DNA of 64,000 nt from an uncultured Clostridia bacterium (GCA_948562205.1 CAOYAN010000002.1:62001-126000); one strand, 5' to 3'. Positions 1 through 9,009 are shown, counted from the stretch's first letter. Notes: generated from the sequence alone by a model not told the origin. Numbers and translations are program-made.

Positions 1-270
1 TTAACTGCTTATGGAAAGCTAGCTGAGTTTTGTGCTAAATACTATAGAAAAGGACAACAAGTATTGGTCGAAGGTAGAATACAAAACAGAACTTGGGATG
101 ATCAAAATGGTCAAAAAAGATATGCAACAGATTATATAATAGAAAACGCATATTTTGCTGATTCAAGAAGAGAGCCAGGTGCTGGTGATGGAATGGGAGT
201 AGATATGCCATCATCAAGTATAGATGGAGAATTTATAACAATAGATGATACTGATGATTTACCATTCTAA
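1..270 (+). CDS. ssb: Single-stranded DNA-binding protein SSB (5' end outside window)
   Basis: Only the last 89 residues are present; the reading frame is open from base 1. They contain the end of the OB fold (KLAEFCAKYYRKGQQVLVEG, then an RTWDDQNG turn), a short acidic and glycine-rich linker and the C-terminal tip DDLPF. That tip is the conserved SSB tail that recruits replication and repair partners. SSB coats single-stranded DNA in replication, recombination and repair. It lies directly upstream of rpsR, as in the usual rpsF-ssb-rpsR operon of Firmicutes, so rpsF is expected just outside the window. Confidence 0.97.
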   Translation, partial: LTAYGKLAEFCAKYYRKGQQVLVEGRIQNRTWDDQNGQKRYATDYIIENAYFADSRREPGAGDGMGVDMPSSSIDGEFITIDDTDDLPF

Positions 271-302
271 TTCAATTTATATTGGAGAGGAGGAAAAATA
301 AA

Positions 303-566
303 ATGGCAGATAATAAAAATGCAAAAAGAGGATCTAAAGGAGATAAGAACTTTAGAAGACCTAGAAAAAAAGTTTGTAATTTTTGCGTTGATAGAATTGA
401 CGAAATAGATTATAAAGATGTAGAAAAATTAAAAAAATATGTAAGTGATAAAGGTAAAATCTTACCTAGAAGAGTTACAGGAACTTGTGCTAAACATCAA
501 AGAAAAGTTACTGAGGCTATTCAAAGAGCAAGACATATTGCACTTTTACCATATACAGTAAAATAG
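303..566 (+). CDS. rpsR: 30S ribosomal protein bS18
   Basis: An 87-residue S18 protein of the 30S platform, where it pairs with S6. Typical motifs are RRPRKKVCNFC near the N terminus and the C-terminal ILPRRVTGTCAKHQRKVTEAIQRARHIALLPY block. The CNFC and GTCAKH cysteines suggest the zinc-binding (C+) form. The ATG at 303 is chosen because an AGGAGG site lies just upstream at about 288-293; an in-frame ATG at 282 would put that site inside the gene. It follows ssb by 32 bases and is probably cotranscribed with it. Confidence 0.97.
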   Translation: MADNKNAKRGSKGDKNFRRPRKKVCNFCVDRIDEIDYKDVEKLKKYVSDKGKILPRRVTGTCAKHQRKVTEAIQRARHIALLPYTVK

Positions 567-571
567 GTATA

Positions 572-606
572 ATGTTCACGTTAATGTGGACATTTTTCTT
601 TTTTTA
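572..606 (+). terminator. Rho-independent terminator after rpsR
   Basis: A 7-bp stem (TGTTCAC with GTGGACA, one G-T pair) is followed by a T-rich tract, immediately after the rpsR stop codon. It probably closes the rpsF-ssb-rpsR transcript. Confidence 0.7.
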
Positions 607-658
607 TTGATTTTTTTCAAAAATTAAAATATAATATATTAAGAAAAGGAGAAATATT

Positions 659-1177
659 ATGACAGAGAGTTTAGTAGCTAGTATAATAGATTTATTTGGA
701 AGTTTTACTTCAGCACCATTTGGTAAAGAAATTATTACATTTATTATTTCATTACTTCCGATATTAGAGCTTAGAGGAGGTTTGCTTGCAGCAGGTGCTC
801 TAAATCTTAATCCATTCATTGCATATATTGTTGCAATAATTGGTAATTTACTTCCAATACCATTTATTTTACTTTTTTTAACACCTATTTTTAATTGGAT
901 GAAAAAAAGAAAGTTCTTAAAGAAAATAGTTGATAAATTAGAGAAAAAAGCAGAGAGTAAAAAAGATAAGTTTGAAAAGGGAGAATTTATTGCATTAATT
1001 CTTTTTGTTGGTATCCCATTACCTGGAACTGGTGCTTGGACTGGTGCCCTTATTGCTAGTGTTATTGGTATGGATAAAAAGAAAGCATTTCTTGCAATAT
1101 CTCTTGGAATTTTAATGGCAAGTATAATAATGATGATACTTTCATATGGTATTTTAAATAATGCTATGTATCATTAA
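659..1177 (+). CDS. Small multidrug export family membrane protein (COG2426 type)
   Basis: A 172-residue integral membrane protein. It has the family pattern: a PILELRGGLL motif in the first hydrophobic segment, a second segment with IGNLLPIPFILLF, a basic cytoplasmic loop (about residues 80-105), then FVGIPLPGTGAWTGAL and a last hydrophobic helix. This matches the Sm_multidrug_ex family (COG2426), whose substrate is not established despite its name; it resembles a half-size DedA-like transporter. An AAAGGAG site precedes the ATG. The gene stands alone between two terminators. Confidence 0.8.
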   Translation: MTESLVASIIDLFGSFTSAPFGKEIITFIISLLPILELRGGLLAAGALNLNPFIAYIVAIIGNLLPIPFILLFLTPIFNWMKKRKFLKKIVDKLEKKAESKKDKFEKGEFIALILFVGIPLPGTGAWTGALIASVIGMDKKKAFLAISLGILMASIIMMILSYGILNNAMYH

Positions 1178-1180
1178 TAA

Positions 1181-1212
1181 AAAGTCACCATACAAAAATG
1201 GTGATTTTTTGT
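1181..1212 (+). terminator. Rho-independent terminator
   Basis: A perfect 7-bp stem (TCACCAT with ATGGTGA) around an ACAAAA loop, followed by TTTTTT, directly downstream of the COG2426 gene. Confidence 0.85.
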
Positions 1213-1465
1213 ATTTTGAAACTTTGAATAAAATATAAAAGTATAGAAAAGCAATATATAAGTTTGAAAAATTAATAATATTATTTTTCTTTTATTTAAA
1301 ATGAATAAAAAAATATATATTGAACCAAAATGAAAGTAGGGACTATAAAATCTAATCTCATTTAATATATTACTTTTTTTAAAAAATATATAAAATCTTT
1401 TATTGTTTAAAGTAATATGATATAATTTTATTATAGTATATTAAATACTTAATGAGGAGGAAAAA

Positions 1466-4105
1466 ATGATAGATAAAATAAGTAAACAAAAAAATAAAAT
1501 ATTATATAAAACTATGATTTGTTTAGTTTTAAGTATTATTTTTTTAAATATTTTAAATCCAGTTCATGCAGTAATAAAAGAGGACTTGCCTGTATCTGAA
1601 TTAAAAGATGAGTTTCCAGGAAGTTATAAACCATATATAGAGAAATTAAAAGAGATACATCCTAATTGGGTATTTAAGGCTGTATATACAAATTTAGATT
1701 GGAATTTAGTATTGAAGCATGAATCATATGAAGTAAATCCAGAAATTAGCTTGATAAATAAGTATGATTATAATGAAAAATGGTTATATAATGGAGATAA
1801 CATTGCTCATGATGGCCCATTTTATACTGCTTCTAAATCAGCTGTAGCTTATGCATTAGATCCTAGAAATTTTTTAAGCGAAACTTGTATATTTCAATTT
1901 GAAACATTAAGTTTTTCTGAAAATGTACATACTATAAGTAGTGTTGAAAAAGTACTTCTAGGTACAAAAATGGCAAGTGAGGAATACAAAAATAAATATA
2001 AATGTAAGGGCGAATGGATAGAGATGAGTGAGACTTATTCTGAGATGATTGTAAGACTTTCTAAAAAATATAATATTAGCCCTACTCATGTAGCCTCAAG
2101 AATAAGACAAGAAAATAGTGGAAATGTAGTTGATGGAGCTCTGATTAATGGTGATCATGGTGTATATAATTTCTTTAATATTGGTGCTGTTCCTGGTTCT
2201 GATGGTAATAGTGCTGTAACTAATGGTCTAAATTATGCAAAAAATAACGGATGGACTACACCTGAAAAATCTATAGAGGCAGGAATTGCAGTTCTTGTTA
2301 AAAATTATATACAATATGGTCAAGATACAATATATTTCCAAAAATTTGATGTAAATAATCCTTATGGAAATGCTAGCTCTTTATTTGCATTTCAATATAT
2401 GACAAATATAATGGCTCCATTTAATGAGTCAAAGTCAGCATATAATGGATATGTAAAAGCAGATATGATTAATTCTGCATTTGAGTTCCACATACCAGTA
2501 TATAATAATATGCCAAAAACTGCATCTCCATCACCAGAAGATGATAATCATTATAATGAGTTTGTTACAATAAAGAATAACACATATTATTACAATAGTG
2601 ATGGTGAAAAAGTAACAGGATGGCAAGATATAGATGGAAATAGATACTACTTTGATCAAAGCGGTGTTATGTTTAAGGGAATAAATGTAGTAGATGGTGT
2701 AAAATATTTCTTTGGAGTTACTAAAGGTAGAGTAATGAAAGGATGGTTAAATTACGATGGAGCTACATACTATATGAATGAAGAAACAGGAGAAGTAGCA
2801 AGCGGAGTAACAAGAGTAGATGGAAAAGACTATTTCTTTGGAATAAAGAAAAACAGATTAATGAGAGGATTAATAAATGATAATGGAACTCTGTATTATA
2901 CAGACAATAATGGATTACTACAAACAGGAATGATACAAATAGATGGAAAGTGGTATTATTTTGGAGAAGATTATACAGCAGTGAGTGGACTAAAAGAAAT
3001 AGATAATTTAACATATTATTTTGATCCAGATACAAAGGTAAGAGCAAGTGGAATAACAGAGGTAGAAGGAAAAAAATATTTCTTTGGAATAACTAAAGGA
3101 AAGATGATGAAAGGATTTCTAAATTACGATGGAGCTACATACTATATGAATGAAGAAACAGGAGAAGTAGCAAGCGGAGTAACAAGAGTAGATGGAAAAG
3201 ACTATTTCTTTGGAATAAAGAAAAACAGATTAATGAGAGGATTAATAAATGATAATGGAACTCTGTATTATACAGACAATAATGGATTACTACAAACAGG
3301 AATGATACAAATAGATGGAAAGTGGTATTATTTTGGAGAAGATTATACAGCAGTAAGTGGACTAAAAGAAATAGATAATTTAACATATTATTTTGATCCA
3401 GAGACAAAGGTAAGAGCAAGTGGAATAACAGAAGTAGAAGGAAAAAAATATTTCTTTGGGATAACAAAAGGAAAAATGATGAAAGGCTGGTTAACATATA
3501 ATGGATTAACATATTATATGGATGAAGAAACAGGAGAAATGGCACATAGAGTAAGCATAATAGATTCAAAACCATACTTCTTTGGAGTAAGAACATATAA
3601 ATTAATGAGAGGTTTAATAAATGATAATGGAACTCTATATTATGCTAATAGTGATGGTATACTACAGACTGGAATGATACAAATAGATGGAAATTGGTAT
3701 TATTTTGGAGAGGATTATACAGCAGTAAGTGGACTAAAAGAAATAGATAATTTAACATATTATTTTGATCCAGAGACAAAAGTTAGGGCAAGTGGAATAA
3801 CAGAAGTAGATGGAAAAAAATATTTCTTTGGAATAACAAAGGGAAAAATGATGAAAGGCTGGTTAACATATAATGGATTAACATATTATATGAATGAGAC
3901 AACAGGAGAAATGGCACATAGAGTAAGCATAATAGATTCAAAACCATATTTCTTTGGAGTAAGAACATATAAATTAATGAGAGGTCTAATAAATGATAAT
4001 GGAACATTATACTATGCAGATAGTAATGGTATATTACAAACAGGTAAACATGTAATAAATGGTGTTACATATGATTTTGATAAAGATACCTATAAAGCAA
4101 AATAA
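1466..4105 (+). CDS. Secreted N-acetylglucosaminidase with cell-wall-binding repeats
   Basis: An 879-residue secreted autolysin-like protein. Residues 1-36 form a signal peptide (basic start, LSIIFLNILNPVHA). About residues 60-350 resemble clostridial mannosyl-glycoprotein endo-beta-N-acetylglucosaminidase (GH73-like) modules; E216 in IRQENSG is the likely catalytic glutamate. From about residue 365 to the end come choline-binding-like repeats rich in YYF and GW (for example GWQDIDGNRYYFDQSG), which bind cell-wall polymers. The expected role is cutting the glycan strands of peptidoglycan at the cell surface. A strong GAGGAGG site precedes the ATG. The repeat region is duplicated at the DNA level (see repeat entry), so copy number may vary between strains. 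Confidence 0.85.
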   Translation: MIDKISKQKNKILYKTMICLVLSIIFLNILNPVHAVIKEDLPVSELKDEFPGSYKPYIEKLKEIHPNWVFKAVYTNLDWNLVLKHESYEVNPEISLINKYDYNEKWLYNGDNIAHDGPFYTASKSAVAYALDPRNFLSETCIFQFETLSFSENVHTISSVEKVLLGTKMASEEYKNKYKCKGEWIEMSETYSEMIVRLSKKYNISPTHVASRIRQENSGNVVDGALINGDHGVYNFFNIGAVPGSDGNSAVTNGLNYAKNNGWTTPEKSIEAGIAVLVKNYIQYGQDTIYFQKFDVNNPYGNASSLFAFQYMTNIMAPFNESKSAYNGYVKADMINSAFEFHIPVYNNMPKTASPSPEDDNHYNEFVTIKNNTYYYNSDGEKVTGWQDIDGNRYYFDQSGVMFKGINVVDGVKYFFGVTKGRVMKGWLNYDGATYYMNEETGEVASGVTRVDGKDYFFGIKKNRLMRGLINDNGTLYYTDNNGLLQTGMIQIDGKWYYFGEDYTAVSGLKEIDNLTYYFDPDTKVRASGITEVEGKKYFFGITKGKMMKGFLNYDGATYYMNEETGEVASGVTRVDGKDYFFGIKKNRLMRGLINDNGTLYYTDNNGLLQTGMIQIDGKWYYFGEDYTAVSGLKEIDNLTYYFDPETKVRASGITEVEGKKYFFGITKGKMMKGWLTYNGLTYYMDEETGEMAHRVSIIDSKPYFFGVRTYKLMRGLINDNGTLYYANSDGILQTGMIQIDGNWYYFGEDYTAVSGLKEIDNLTYYFDPETKVRASGITEVDGKKYFFGITKGKMMKGWLTYNGLTYYMNETTGEMAHRVSIIDSKPYFFGVRTYKLMRGLINDNGTLYYADSNGILQTGKHVINGVTYDFDKDTYKAK
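2678..4062 (+). repeat. 372-bp tandem repeats in the cell-wall-binding region
   Basis: The coding sequence repeats with a period of exactly 372 bp (124 codons), with units near 2804, 3176 and 3548 and a partial unit near 3920, preceded by a partial unit from about 2678. The first two units are almost identical base for base, which indicates recent duplication or gene conversion. Each unit holds about six YYF-type wall-binding repeats. Confidence 0.9.
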
Positions 4106-4108
4106 ATA

Positions 4109-4155
4109 AAAACATCTCTTTAAAGTATTTTAGTATACTTTAGAGATGTTTTTTC
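4109..4155 (+). terminator. Rho-independent terminator
   Basis: A long stem (AACATCTCT plus AAAGTAT with ATACTTT plus AGAGATGTT) followed by TTTTTT, 5 bases after the glucosaminidase gene. Confidence 0.85.
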
Positions 4156-4269
4156 TATCTTTTAATTAAAAATATTTATCTTAATTGTAGATTAAAAAAA
4201 TATATGATAAAATATAACTAAATATGATAAACAAAATTTTATATTTTTGTTTTGAATTTAGGAGGATAT

Positions 4270-6990
4270 ATGAAAGATATAAGTGAGGATCAAAGATTAA
4301 TAAAAAAAATTGCTAAAAAAATTCAAGAAAAAGGTGGAAGAATATATTATGTTGGTGGATATGTAAGAGATAAAAAGCTAGGAATCGAAAACAAGGATAT
4401 TGATGTAGAAATATATGGCATTGATTTTGAAGAAATAACTAATATACTATCAGAGTTTGGTAAAATAGATTTAGTAGGAGCTTCCTTTGGGATTTATAAA
4501 ATTCAGGGAGTAGATATAGATTTTTGTTTTCCAAGAAGAGAAACTTTAATAGGAAAAGGCCATAAAGATTTTGATGTATCAATTGATCCATATATTTCAA
4601 CTAAAGATGCAGCTAGAAGAAGAGATTTTACAATAAATTCAATTATGCAAGATGTAAATACAGGTGAATTTGTAGATAATTTTGGTGGCATACAAGATTT
4701 AGAAAGAAAGATTATAAAACATATAGATGATAAAACATTTGTAGAAGATCCACTAAGAGTACTTAGAGCTTGTCAATTTGCAGCAAGACTAGGATTTGAT
4801 ATAGATGAGAATACTGTATCCATATGTAAAACACTTGATATTTCTGTTCTACCACAAGAGAGAATTTATGAAGAAGTGAGAAAAGGACTTTTAAAAGCTA
4901 GTAAGCCATCTATCTTTATACAAAAACTAATTGAAATCGAAAAATTAGAATCAATATTTCCAGGAATTCATATTGAGGATGTAAAATTACAACAATTATA
5001 TGAATTATTAGATAAAAGTGCAGCAAATAAACAATTTTCAAATAATCCTGAGTACTTTATGTTTTCATCACTTATATATGGACTAAAAAAGGTAGATAGT
5101 GATTTAGATATTAATAATATGACAAAAAGATTATCAAAAGATAAAGCATTTAATGAATCAATACAAAATTTAGTTAATAATAAATTAACATTAGATGATT
5201 ATATAGAAAATAACGAAGATATATCTGATTATGATTTAAAAAAGCTTGCTATATCTAGTATAGATAAATATAAAGTGTTTAATATTGATGATTTATTACT
5301 CCTTGATAATTCAAGTGAAATGAATAGAGAAAATGGTATAACTAATGAATTATTAGAAGAAAAAGTAAGTAAAATTGGTTTAAATGAAAGAAGAACAATA
5401 GATGGAAAATATACAGGAGAGGATTTAAAAAGAATGGGAGTTCCTGTAAGTAAAGCATATAAAGATATACTAAGAAAAGCTTTTGATTTACAATTACAAA
5501 ATGCTACAGATGAGAAAATTCAAGAATATCTTAATGGTGTAGCAAAGGAAGAAATAATAAAAAGTGTTGCTACTAAAATAGAGAAAGAGGGAGGACATTG
5601 CTATTTCTTTGGTGGATATGTAAGGGATAAAATAATAGGGAAAAAACCAAATGATATGGATGTACAAGTTATAGGAATAACTAATAAAAGATTTAATGAT
5701 ATTTTAGGAAAATATGGAGAGGTTTTATCTGTTGGCAAATCTTTTCCAATATCTAAATTAAGGACTGGAATTGATATAGATTTCTTATCTCCAGAAGATG
5801 ATAATGGAAATTTATTATCTACCGAAGATGCCCAAAGACGAATTGATTTTACTATGAATACAGTTTTTGAAAATGCACTAACAGGTGAAATGATAGACAA
5901 TTTTAATGGAATACAAGATATAAAAAGTAAAATTATAAGAATGACTGATAAAGAAACATTTGTTAGTGATAAAGTAAGAAGTCTTAGAGCTTGTAGATTT
6001 GCTAGTGAACTAGGATTTTCTATTTCACAAGATACAATAGATGTATGTAAAAAGTTTGATTTTGCTGATATTTCAAATTCTAGAGTATATGAAGAAGTGA
6101 AAAAAACTTTATTAAGATCAAAAAAGCCATCCGTCTTTTTTAATAATGCTTATGATATGGATATTGTAGGAAAATTATTTTCTCCAATGGAAAAAATGAA
6201 AGGATTAGAACAAGAGCCTAAATTTCATCCAGAGGGTGATGTATGGGAACATACAATGAGAGTATTGGATTTTGCAGCATCATATAGAGATGAAGCGCAA
6301 GATAAAATATCGTTTATGTTTGGTGCATTATGTCATGATTTTGGGAAAATTAGTAAAACTGTTATAGATATAGATGAAAGTGGTAATAAAAAAATTACTT
6401 CATTTGGTCATGATGTTGAAACAAAAGAAAGTAAGTTGTTTATGGAAAGCATAGGAGTTCCTAAAAAAGTAATGAACAATGCTATTGCATTACAAAAAAC
6501 TCACATGAGACCAGATACACTATATAGGGAAAATTGCAAATTATCTACTATAAGAAAGTTAATTGAGGATTCTAATAATCAATTAAATGACTGTTTGCTA
6601 ATATCAAATTCTGATAGACTTGGAAGTGGAATAGAAGTTACTCAAGAAAAATTAGACTATATTGATAATAGAAGAAAATGGTATGAAGAAAAAAATAGAG
6701 AATTACAAGAAATGAAAGAAAAAAGTAAAGTTGAAGTTATATCTGGTAAAGAATTAATTGATTTGGGATTTAAACCAGGACCTTTGTTTCGTGTAATACA
6801 AGATGAATATAAAAAGATGTCTTATGATGGTATATCAAAAGAAGAAACTATAAAACATCTATTAGAAAAATATGGTAAAAAAATAGAAAAAGAAGATATT
6901 TCAGCTGTTGTTGAAGGTATTTCTTTTGATGAAGTAAGTGAAGTACTAGATAAAATGAAAGAAAGAGAAATTGAAGGAGAGGTATTATAA
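4270..6990 (+). CDS. Tandem CCA-adding-type tRNA nucleotidyltransferase with HD domain
   Basis: A 906-residue protein made of two copies of a class II nucleotidyltransferase of the CCA-adding/poly(A) polymerase family. Copy 1 (residues about 8-430) has GGYVRD (29-34), the metal-binding pair D43/D45, RRRDFTINS and the DPLRVLRA and ERIYEEV motifs. Copy 2 (about 435-905) repeats these: GGYVRD from 448, NDMDV, RRIDFTMN, VRSLRACRF and SRVYEEV. Only copy 2 ends in an intact HD phosphohydrolase domain (FHPEGDVWEH near 652, CHDFGK near 688); the matching part of copy 1 looks degenerate. It should add or repair tRNA 3' CCA ends, perhaps with C and A addition divided between the copies. The ATG at 4270 follows AGGAGG; the TTG at 4252 lies upstream of that site and is unlikely. 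Confidence 0.85.
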   Translation: MKDISEDQRLIKKIAKKIQEKGGRIYYVGGYVRDKKLGIENKDIDVEIYGIDFEEITNILSEFGKIDLVGASFGIYKIQGVDIDFCFPRRETLIGKGHKDFDVSIDPYISTKDAARRRDFTINSIMQDVNTGEFVDNFGGIQDLERKIIKHIDDKTFVEDPLRVLRACQFAARLGFDIDENTVSICKTLDISVLPQERIYEEVRKGLLKASKPSIFIQKLIEIEKLESIFPGIHIEDVKLQQLYELLDKSAANKQFSNNPEYFMFSSLIYGLKKVDSDLDINNMTKRLSKDKAFNESIQNLVNNKLTLDDYIENNEDISDYDLKKLAISSIDKYKVFNIDDLLLLDNSSEMNRENGITNELLEEKVSKIGLNERRTIDGKYTGEDLKRMGVPVSKAYKDILRKAFDLQLQNATDEKIQEYLNGVAKEEIIKSVATKIEKEGGHCYFFGGYVRDKIIGKKPNDMDVQVIGITNKRFNDILGKYGEVLSVGKSFPISKLRTGIDIDFLSPEDDNGNLLSTEDAQRRIDFTMNTVFENALTGEMIDNFNGIQDIKSKIIRMTDKETFVSDKVRSLRACRFASELGFSISQDTIDVCKKFDFADISNSRVYEEVKKTLLRSKKPSVFFNNAYDMDIVGKLFSPMEKMKGLEQEPKFHPEGDVWEHTMRVLDFAASYRDEAQDKISFMFGALCHDFGKISKTVIDIDESGNKKITSFGHDVETKESKLFMESIGVPKKVMNNAIALQKTHMRPDTLYRENCKLSTIRKLIEDSNNQLNDCLLISNSDRLGSGIEVTQEKLDYIDNRRKWYEEKNRELQEMKEKSKVEVISGKELIDLGFKPGPLFRVIQDEYKKMSYDGISKEETIKHLLEKYGKKIEKEDISAVVEGISFDEVSEVLDKMKEREIEGEVL

Positions 6991-7214
6991 TGGAGAAAAA
7001 ATACATAGATGCCTTTTATGAGGCTTATCAAATAATTAATATGTTAGATGAGAAATTATATGCTAAAATTCCTCAAAAAACTATAGATAAATTTGAAAAA
7101 ATGGCTAATATTTCTACTTCAGATAAAGTTATACTTCCATATATTTCTTTAAATGAGCAAAATATTTCATATGAGGGAAGAGCATTACTAAAATTAATAT
7201 CTTTGTATCTATAG
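6990..7214 (+). CDS. Small protein of unknown function
   Basis: A 74-residue soluble, mixed-charge protein of unknown family. No motif, signal or membrane segment was seen; the N-terminal half looks helical. Its ATG overlaps the stop codon of the nucleotidyltransferase gene (TAATG), and GGAGAGG lies just upstream, so the two genes are translationally coupled. It is the last gene before the hairpin in front of yabG. Confidence 0.7.
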   Translation: MEKKYIDAFYEAYQIINMLDEKLYAKIPQKTIDKFEKMANISTSDKVILPYISLNEQNISYEGRALLKLISLYL

Positions 7215-7315
7215 TATAAATACCTATAATTATTAATTGATATAAAATTAAAAAATCAATTTTTAAATTATTATAATATAAATTATTTTACATATAATTA
7301 TAGAATAAATTATTG

Positions 7316-7366
7316 AATCACCTCTTAAAAAGTATTTCATATAATACTTTAGAGGTGGTTTTTTTG
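7316..7366 (+). terminator. Terminator-like hairpin overlapping the yabG ribosome site and start
   Basis: An imperfect stem (ACCTCT and AAAGTATT with AATACTTT and AGAGGT) is followed by seven T residues. It looks like a terminator for the upstream operon. The 3' arm carries AGAGGTGG, the only ribosome site for yabG, and the T tract runs into the TTG start codon at 7364. The hairpin may therefore also limit yabG translation on read-through RNA. Confidence 0.7.
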
Positions 7367-7507
7367 GATACTTTTAAAGTGGGAGATATAGTAGCAAGAC
7401 GATCATATAACTATGATGTATTATTTAGGATAACAAATTTAAATAATGGAATTGCAGACCTTGTTGGAATATCTGTAAGAATAGTTGCAGATGCACTAGT
7501 AGTCTGA
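7364..7507 (+). pseudogene. yabG: yabG 5' part, interrupted by an integrative element
   Basis: The first 44 codons match the start of YabG, the sporulation-specific cysteine-type protease (peptidase U57): residues FKVGDIVARRSYNYDVLFRI and an IADLVGISVRIVADA segment equivalent to the B. subtilis VRLIAD region. The frame enters foreign DNA after the core gcagatgcac and ends at TGA 7505-7507. The remainder of the gene is at 37442-38160. Start: TTG at 7364 behind AGAGGTGG. In B. subtilis YabG is made in the mother cell and processes coat proteins; in C. difficile it processes germination proteins. With the element in place only a 47-residue fragment is made. Confidence 0.9.
7487..7496 (+). other. 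Left attachment core (attL) in yabG
   Basis: The 10-bp core gcagatgcac lies in yabG codons for Ala-Asp-Ala and is repeated exactly at 37432-37441. It is flanked on the left by yabG and on the right by element sequence (tagtagtctgatgacag). Confidence 0.85.
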
Positions 7508-8103
7508 TGACAGATTTTCCAACAATATCTAAATTGTATAGTGAAATCAATGAAAAATACTTTAATAATAAGTTTATAAGTGTTAATAGTAAATACGTTT
7601 CTGAATTATTTAATAAAGTAAGAGAGAAAAATATAAATACGAAAATATCAATCGTTATTGATAAAGAGCCACCATTAGAACTTTTAGAAAGTGAAGATTT
7701 AATTGATAAAATTCAATATTATAGAGTATTGAATAATATTCCAAAAACTAAAATGGCAAACTTAATAGGAGTGGATGCAGAGACATATTCAAATTATGAA
7801 AAAAAGAGAATTCCATTTGTAAATCCTGTATACGTTAATATTCTATTAGAAGAATTAAATATTAAAGAGAAAATAGAAATACCAGAGTTTATTAAATTTA
7901 TTGAGGAATATCCACTTCCCAAAATAATAAATATTCTTAAAGATGAGATGATAACTAAATCCGATTTTATTAAGAAGAGTGGCATAAGTAGGTATGCACT
8001 TGATAGTTGGATTAAGAAAAATGGAAATCAAAAAATACAGGCCTGTATGTATGAAAAACTATACTTATATTGGAAAAAGTATAAAGGATATGGAAAAGAG
8101 TGA
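7507..8103 (+). CDS. XRE-like regulator, first gene of the element
   Basis: A 198-residue protein. Residues about 60-115 form an XRE-type helix-turn-helix (YRVLNNIPKTKMANLIGVDAETYSNYEK), and residues about 148-190 look like a second DNA-binding helix pair (TKSDFIKKSGISRYALDSWI). The ATG overlaps the stop of the truncated yabG frame (TGATG) and has no ribosome site of its own, so in the integrated state it can only be reached by coupling to yabG. In the circular form the serine recombinase frame would enter this gene in frame. Its position next to the recombination site makes it a candidate recombination directionality factor or element repressor; this is inference. Confidence 0.7.
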   Translation: MTDFPTISKLYSEINEKYFNNKFISVNSKYVSELFNKVREKNINTKISIVIDKEPPLELLESEDLIDKIQYYRVLNNIPKTKMANLIGVDAETYSNYEKKRIPFVNPVYVNILLEELNIKEKIEIPEFIKFIEEYPLPKIINILKDEMITKSDFIKKSGISRYALDSWIKKNGNQKIQACMYEKLYLYWKKYKGYGKE

Positions 8104-8107
8104 TTAT

Positions 8108-8965
8108 ATGGAAGAAACAAAATACATATCAATTAATGAATTAGAAGATTTTAAAAATCATCCATATAAAGTTACTGAAGATGAGAAATTACAAGAGTTA
8201 GTTGAAAGTATAAAAATTAATGGTGTTTTATCTCCAATCATTGTTAGAAAAAAAGAAGATAAATATGAAATAATATCAGGTCATAGAAGGAAGAAAGCTT
8301 GTATGTTAGCTAATATAAAAGAAATTCCTTGTATAGTAAAAGATTTAAATGATAATGAGGCAACTATATTAATGGTTGATAGTAATATACAAAGAGAAGA
8401 AGTCTTACCTAGTGAGAAAGCTTTTGCTTATAAAATGAAATTAGATGCTCAAAAACATCAAGGTGTAAGAAAAAATATAACTTCTGTCCGAGATGAACAG
8501 AAGTTAAAAATTACAACTAGAGATAAAATAGCTTTAGAAGTTGGAGAAAGTTCATCTAATATTAGAAGATACATTAGGCTAACTAATTTAGTAAAAGAAC
8601 TTTTAGATTTAGTTGATAATAAAAAAATAGCTTTAAGTCCAGCGGTTGAGCTTTCGTATCTAAGTGAAAAAGAGCAAAAAAGAATATATCAAAATATAGA
8701 ATTTTTAGATATTACACCTTCATATTCTCAAACAATTCGTATGAAAAAATTATCACAATTAAATAAACTTACTTTTGAAAAAATAGATGATATAATGTTG
8801 GAGGAAAAACCTAATCAAGTTGAAAAAATAAAATTAAATTCAGCAAGATTAAAAAAAGTATTACCTAAAAATATATCTAGCGAAAAGCAAATAGAAGATT
8901 ACATTATAAAATGTATAGAAAGCGTAAAAAAAAATAAAAGATTAGATTTAGAAAATGAAAGATAA
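8108..8965 (+). CDS. ParB/Spo0J-family partition protein
   Basis: A 285-residue ParB-like protein. It has the N-terminal nuclease-like CTPase fold with LQELVESIKINGVLSPIIVRK, the motif GHRR (ISGHRRKKA) and NIQREEVLPSEKA, followed by a helix-turn-helix (TTRDKIALEVGESSSNIRRYIRL). ParB proteins segregate or stabilise replicating circles; in conjugative elements they usually act on the excised form. The ATG at 8108 follows GGAAAAGAG; longer in-frame starts lie inside the previous gene. No ParA ATPase is visible in the element. Confidence 0.88.
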   Translation: MEETKYISINELEDFKNHPYKVTEDEKLQELVESIKINGVLSPIIVRKKEDKYEIISGHRRKKACMLANIKEIPCIVKDLNDNEATILMVDSNIQREEVLPSEKAFAYKMKLDAQKHQGVRKNITSVRDEQKLKITTRDKIALEVGESSSNIRRYIRLTNLVKELLDLVDNKKIALSPAVELSYLSEKEQKRIYQNIEFLDITPSYSQTIRMKKLSQLNKLTFEKIDDIMLEEKPNQVEKIKLNSARLKKVLPKNISSEKQIEDYIIKCIESVKKNKRLDLENER

Positions 8966-8993
8966 TAGAGGATAAAAACTCTATTATTTTTTT
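8964..8993 (+). terminator. Rho-independent terminator after parB
   Basis: A 7-bp perfect stem (AATAGAG with CTCTATT) and a run of T residues, overlapping the parB stop codon. Confidence 0.7.
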
Positions 8994-9009
8994 GTTTGAA
9001 AGGAGTTGT

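Noticed and set aside
2763..4007. Long minus-strand frames opposite the wall-binding repeats
   Set aside because: They mirror the repeat structure of the plus-strand gene, are Leu/Phe rich, lack ribosome sites and do not resemble proteins.
7313..7363. An earlier TTG start for yabG at 7313
   Set aside because: It would translate the terminator-like hairpin, has no ribosome site, and adds residues absent from the family.
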